NCBI GenBank assembly: GCA_032716605.1
Contig: CM064539.1
Location: forward strand, 2,758,846 to 2,822,845
Direction of reading: 5' to 3'
Source: Paralithodes platypus
Taxonomy: Eukaryota > Arthropoda > Malacostraca > Decapoda > Lithodidae
Length of the DNA stretch: 64,000 nucleotides
Positions 63,068-64,000 of the stretch are shown here, in pieces; the stretch's first letter is position 1, and each line of letters opens with the position of its first letter. The notes under the pieces are model-generated. The model saw only the letters and a list, made by a program, of their open reading frames with translations, had not been told where the DNA came from and searched no databases. The translations under genes were made by a program, and so were the position numbers.

Positions 63068-63749
63068 CAGTTCCCTGCAAAAGTCCCTGAACACTCAGCC
63101 AAGGATACCCCTTTAACCCTCTCACATCCTTATGATGCAGAGGTTGCCAGATTAGCAATAAGAAATAGATTACTCTCACTCTTATAATTACCTCTCCAAA
63201 ATTAGTTTTCTGCCCACAGCTAACTCAAAGACAACTGCAGAGGTTGAAGTAAATAAACTAAAGGTTTATAAATACCCCGGACGGTAACAAAGGCTTTAAA
63301 GTATCCCTAATAGGCTCAAAAATTGCGTCAGGACGCGAGAGGGTTAATATTCCGCGCAAAAATGGTATGGTTGGCGGTTACTTTATGACCATCCCCTGTC
63401 GCCCACTATAGTCCATTTTTTTTCCAGCTGATGTTAAATTGCCACATATTCATCTTAATTACTTGGCTATTATGAACATTCTGTAGCGAAATATGTTGCT
63501 AATTATGAAAACTTGACAAGATGATGATGGGCAAACATATTAGATTCATATTTTTCCATTAAGTATCGAGCAATCAGTTGTATATGGATTCAATTTATCA
63601 TCAGCTGGAAAACAATAGACGATAGGTGATAAGTAGGGTGGGCGAAAGGGGATGATAACAAAGGAACCGCGAACCAGGCCGTTTTTGCACGGAATATTAA
63701 AGGAATATCCCTGGCTGAGTTAGTGTTCAGGGACTTTTCCAGGGAACTG
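63068..63749. mobile_element. M2 Tc1/mariner-like foldback, split by T7
   Basis: Flanked by TA (63066-63067, 63750-63751). Ends CAGTTCCCTGCAAAAGTCCC, TGAACAC and the near-perfect complement. Arms of about 200 bp include TTCCGYGCAAAAA, TTTTCCAGCTGATG. Subtracting T7 leaves about 450 bp. No transposase ORF. Confidence 0.88.
63113..63347. mobile_element. T7 element inside M2
   Basis: 235 bp, the same length as 33134 and in the opposite orientation; TTAACCCTCTCACATCCTTA...GCGAGAGGGTTAA. The intact M2 arm on the other side reads TTTAATATTCC, the pre-insertion site. Confidence 0.92.
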
Positions 63750-63879
63750 TACATCGTTTAGATATCAACATAACGCACATTGCACTTACATAAACAACAC
63801 ATACAGTAAATGAAGCAAAATACTTTCACAATATCTTTCTTAAAAACTGGACTGTATTGTGTGCATAATACCTACGCCA

Positions 63880-63985
63880 TCACATCCACCCACACGCAAA
63901 AACACTCACTCACGCAGTCACCCACACCCACTCACTCACGCACACACACTACCAACCCACTCACACACTCACACACTCACGGAAC
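63880..63985. repeat. CACTCACTCACGCA low-complexity tract
   Basis: Imperfect CACTCA/CACACA units reaching the window end. Confidence 0.85.
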
Positions 63986-64000
63986 TCCCAGCCCCATCCT

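Overview
The window looks like accessory, repeat-built DNA from an arthropod nuclear genome, most likely a decapod crustacean. The reasons are interstitial TTAGG/CCTAA telomere-type arrays, extreme microsatellite density, several degenerate LINE lineages with apurinic-type endonuclease and reverse transcriptase, tRNA-headed SINEs, and hundreds of short TIR elements' worth of TTAA and TA footprints. The species call is inference from composition and element types; nothing bacterial or viral is evident. I found no host protein-coding gene I would defend. Three weak candidates (18.8 kb, 36.4 kb, 58.9 kb) are listed with low confidence.

Family labels used here are informal. T1-T7 are short non-autonomous elements flanked by TTAA. 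T1 is about 215 bp, TTAACCC...GGGTTAA; T2 is 310-370 bp, TTAAGGGGAG...CTCCCCTTAA; T3 is a 350 bp palindrome related to T2; T4 is about 225 bp, ends TTAAGCCGGTATCACACGAG; T5 and T6 are large palindromes; T7 is 235 bp. M1 and M2 are TA-flanked Tc1/mariner-like elements. H1 has hAT-like CAGGGTGTCAAAC ends. Q1 and Q2 are palindromes sharing one core. X1 is a palindrome starting AATTGACCACTTGCGAG. S1 and S2 are tRNA-headed SINEs, S3 a retroposon with an (AAC)n tail. W is a tiny conserved core between poly-T and a CTAT tail. LINE A, B, C, D, E are distinguished by their C-terminal or RT motifs.

Layout: 0-8.6 kb holds TTACCCC repeats, a 56-bp minisatellite, a 27-copy 57-bp satellite, SINE S1, T2/T3 elements in a 66-bp tandem host and a LINE A tail end. 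8.9-12.2 kb is the largest element, a decayed minus-strand LINE B. 13-35 kb is a dense mosaic of T, H, Q and X elements, minisatellites, a telomere-cored foldback and LINE scraps. 36.2-37.6 kb is comparatively unique. 38-52 kb alternates minisatellites with T elements. 52.6-54.6 kb is a 5'-truncated LINE B with an intact 547-aa RT. 55-64 kb contains more T elements, a C-rich minisatellite and a nested Tc1-like foldback.

The most striking pattern is stacking: seven times, two TTAA elements of the same or different families abut and share a single TTAA. Together with several element-in-element insertions, this suggests that these elements make and reuse each other's target sites.
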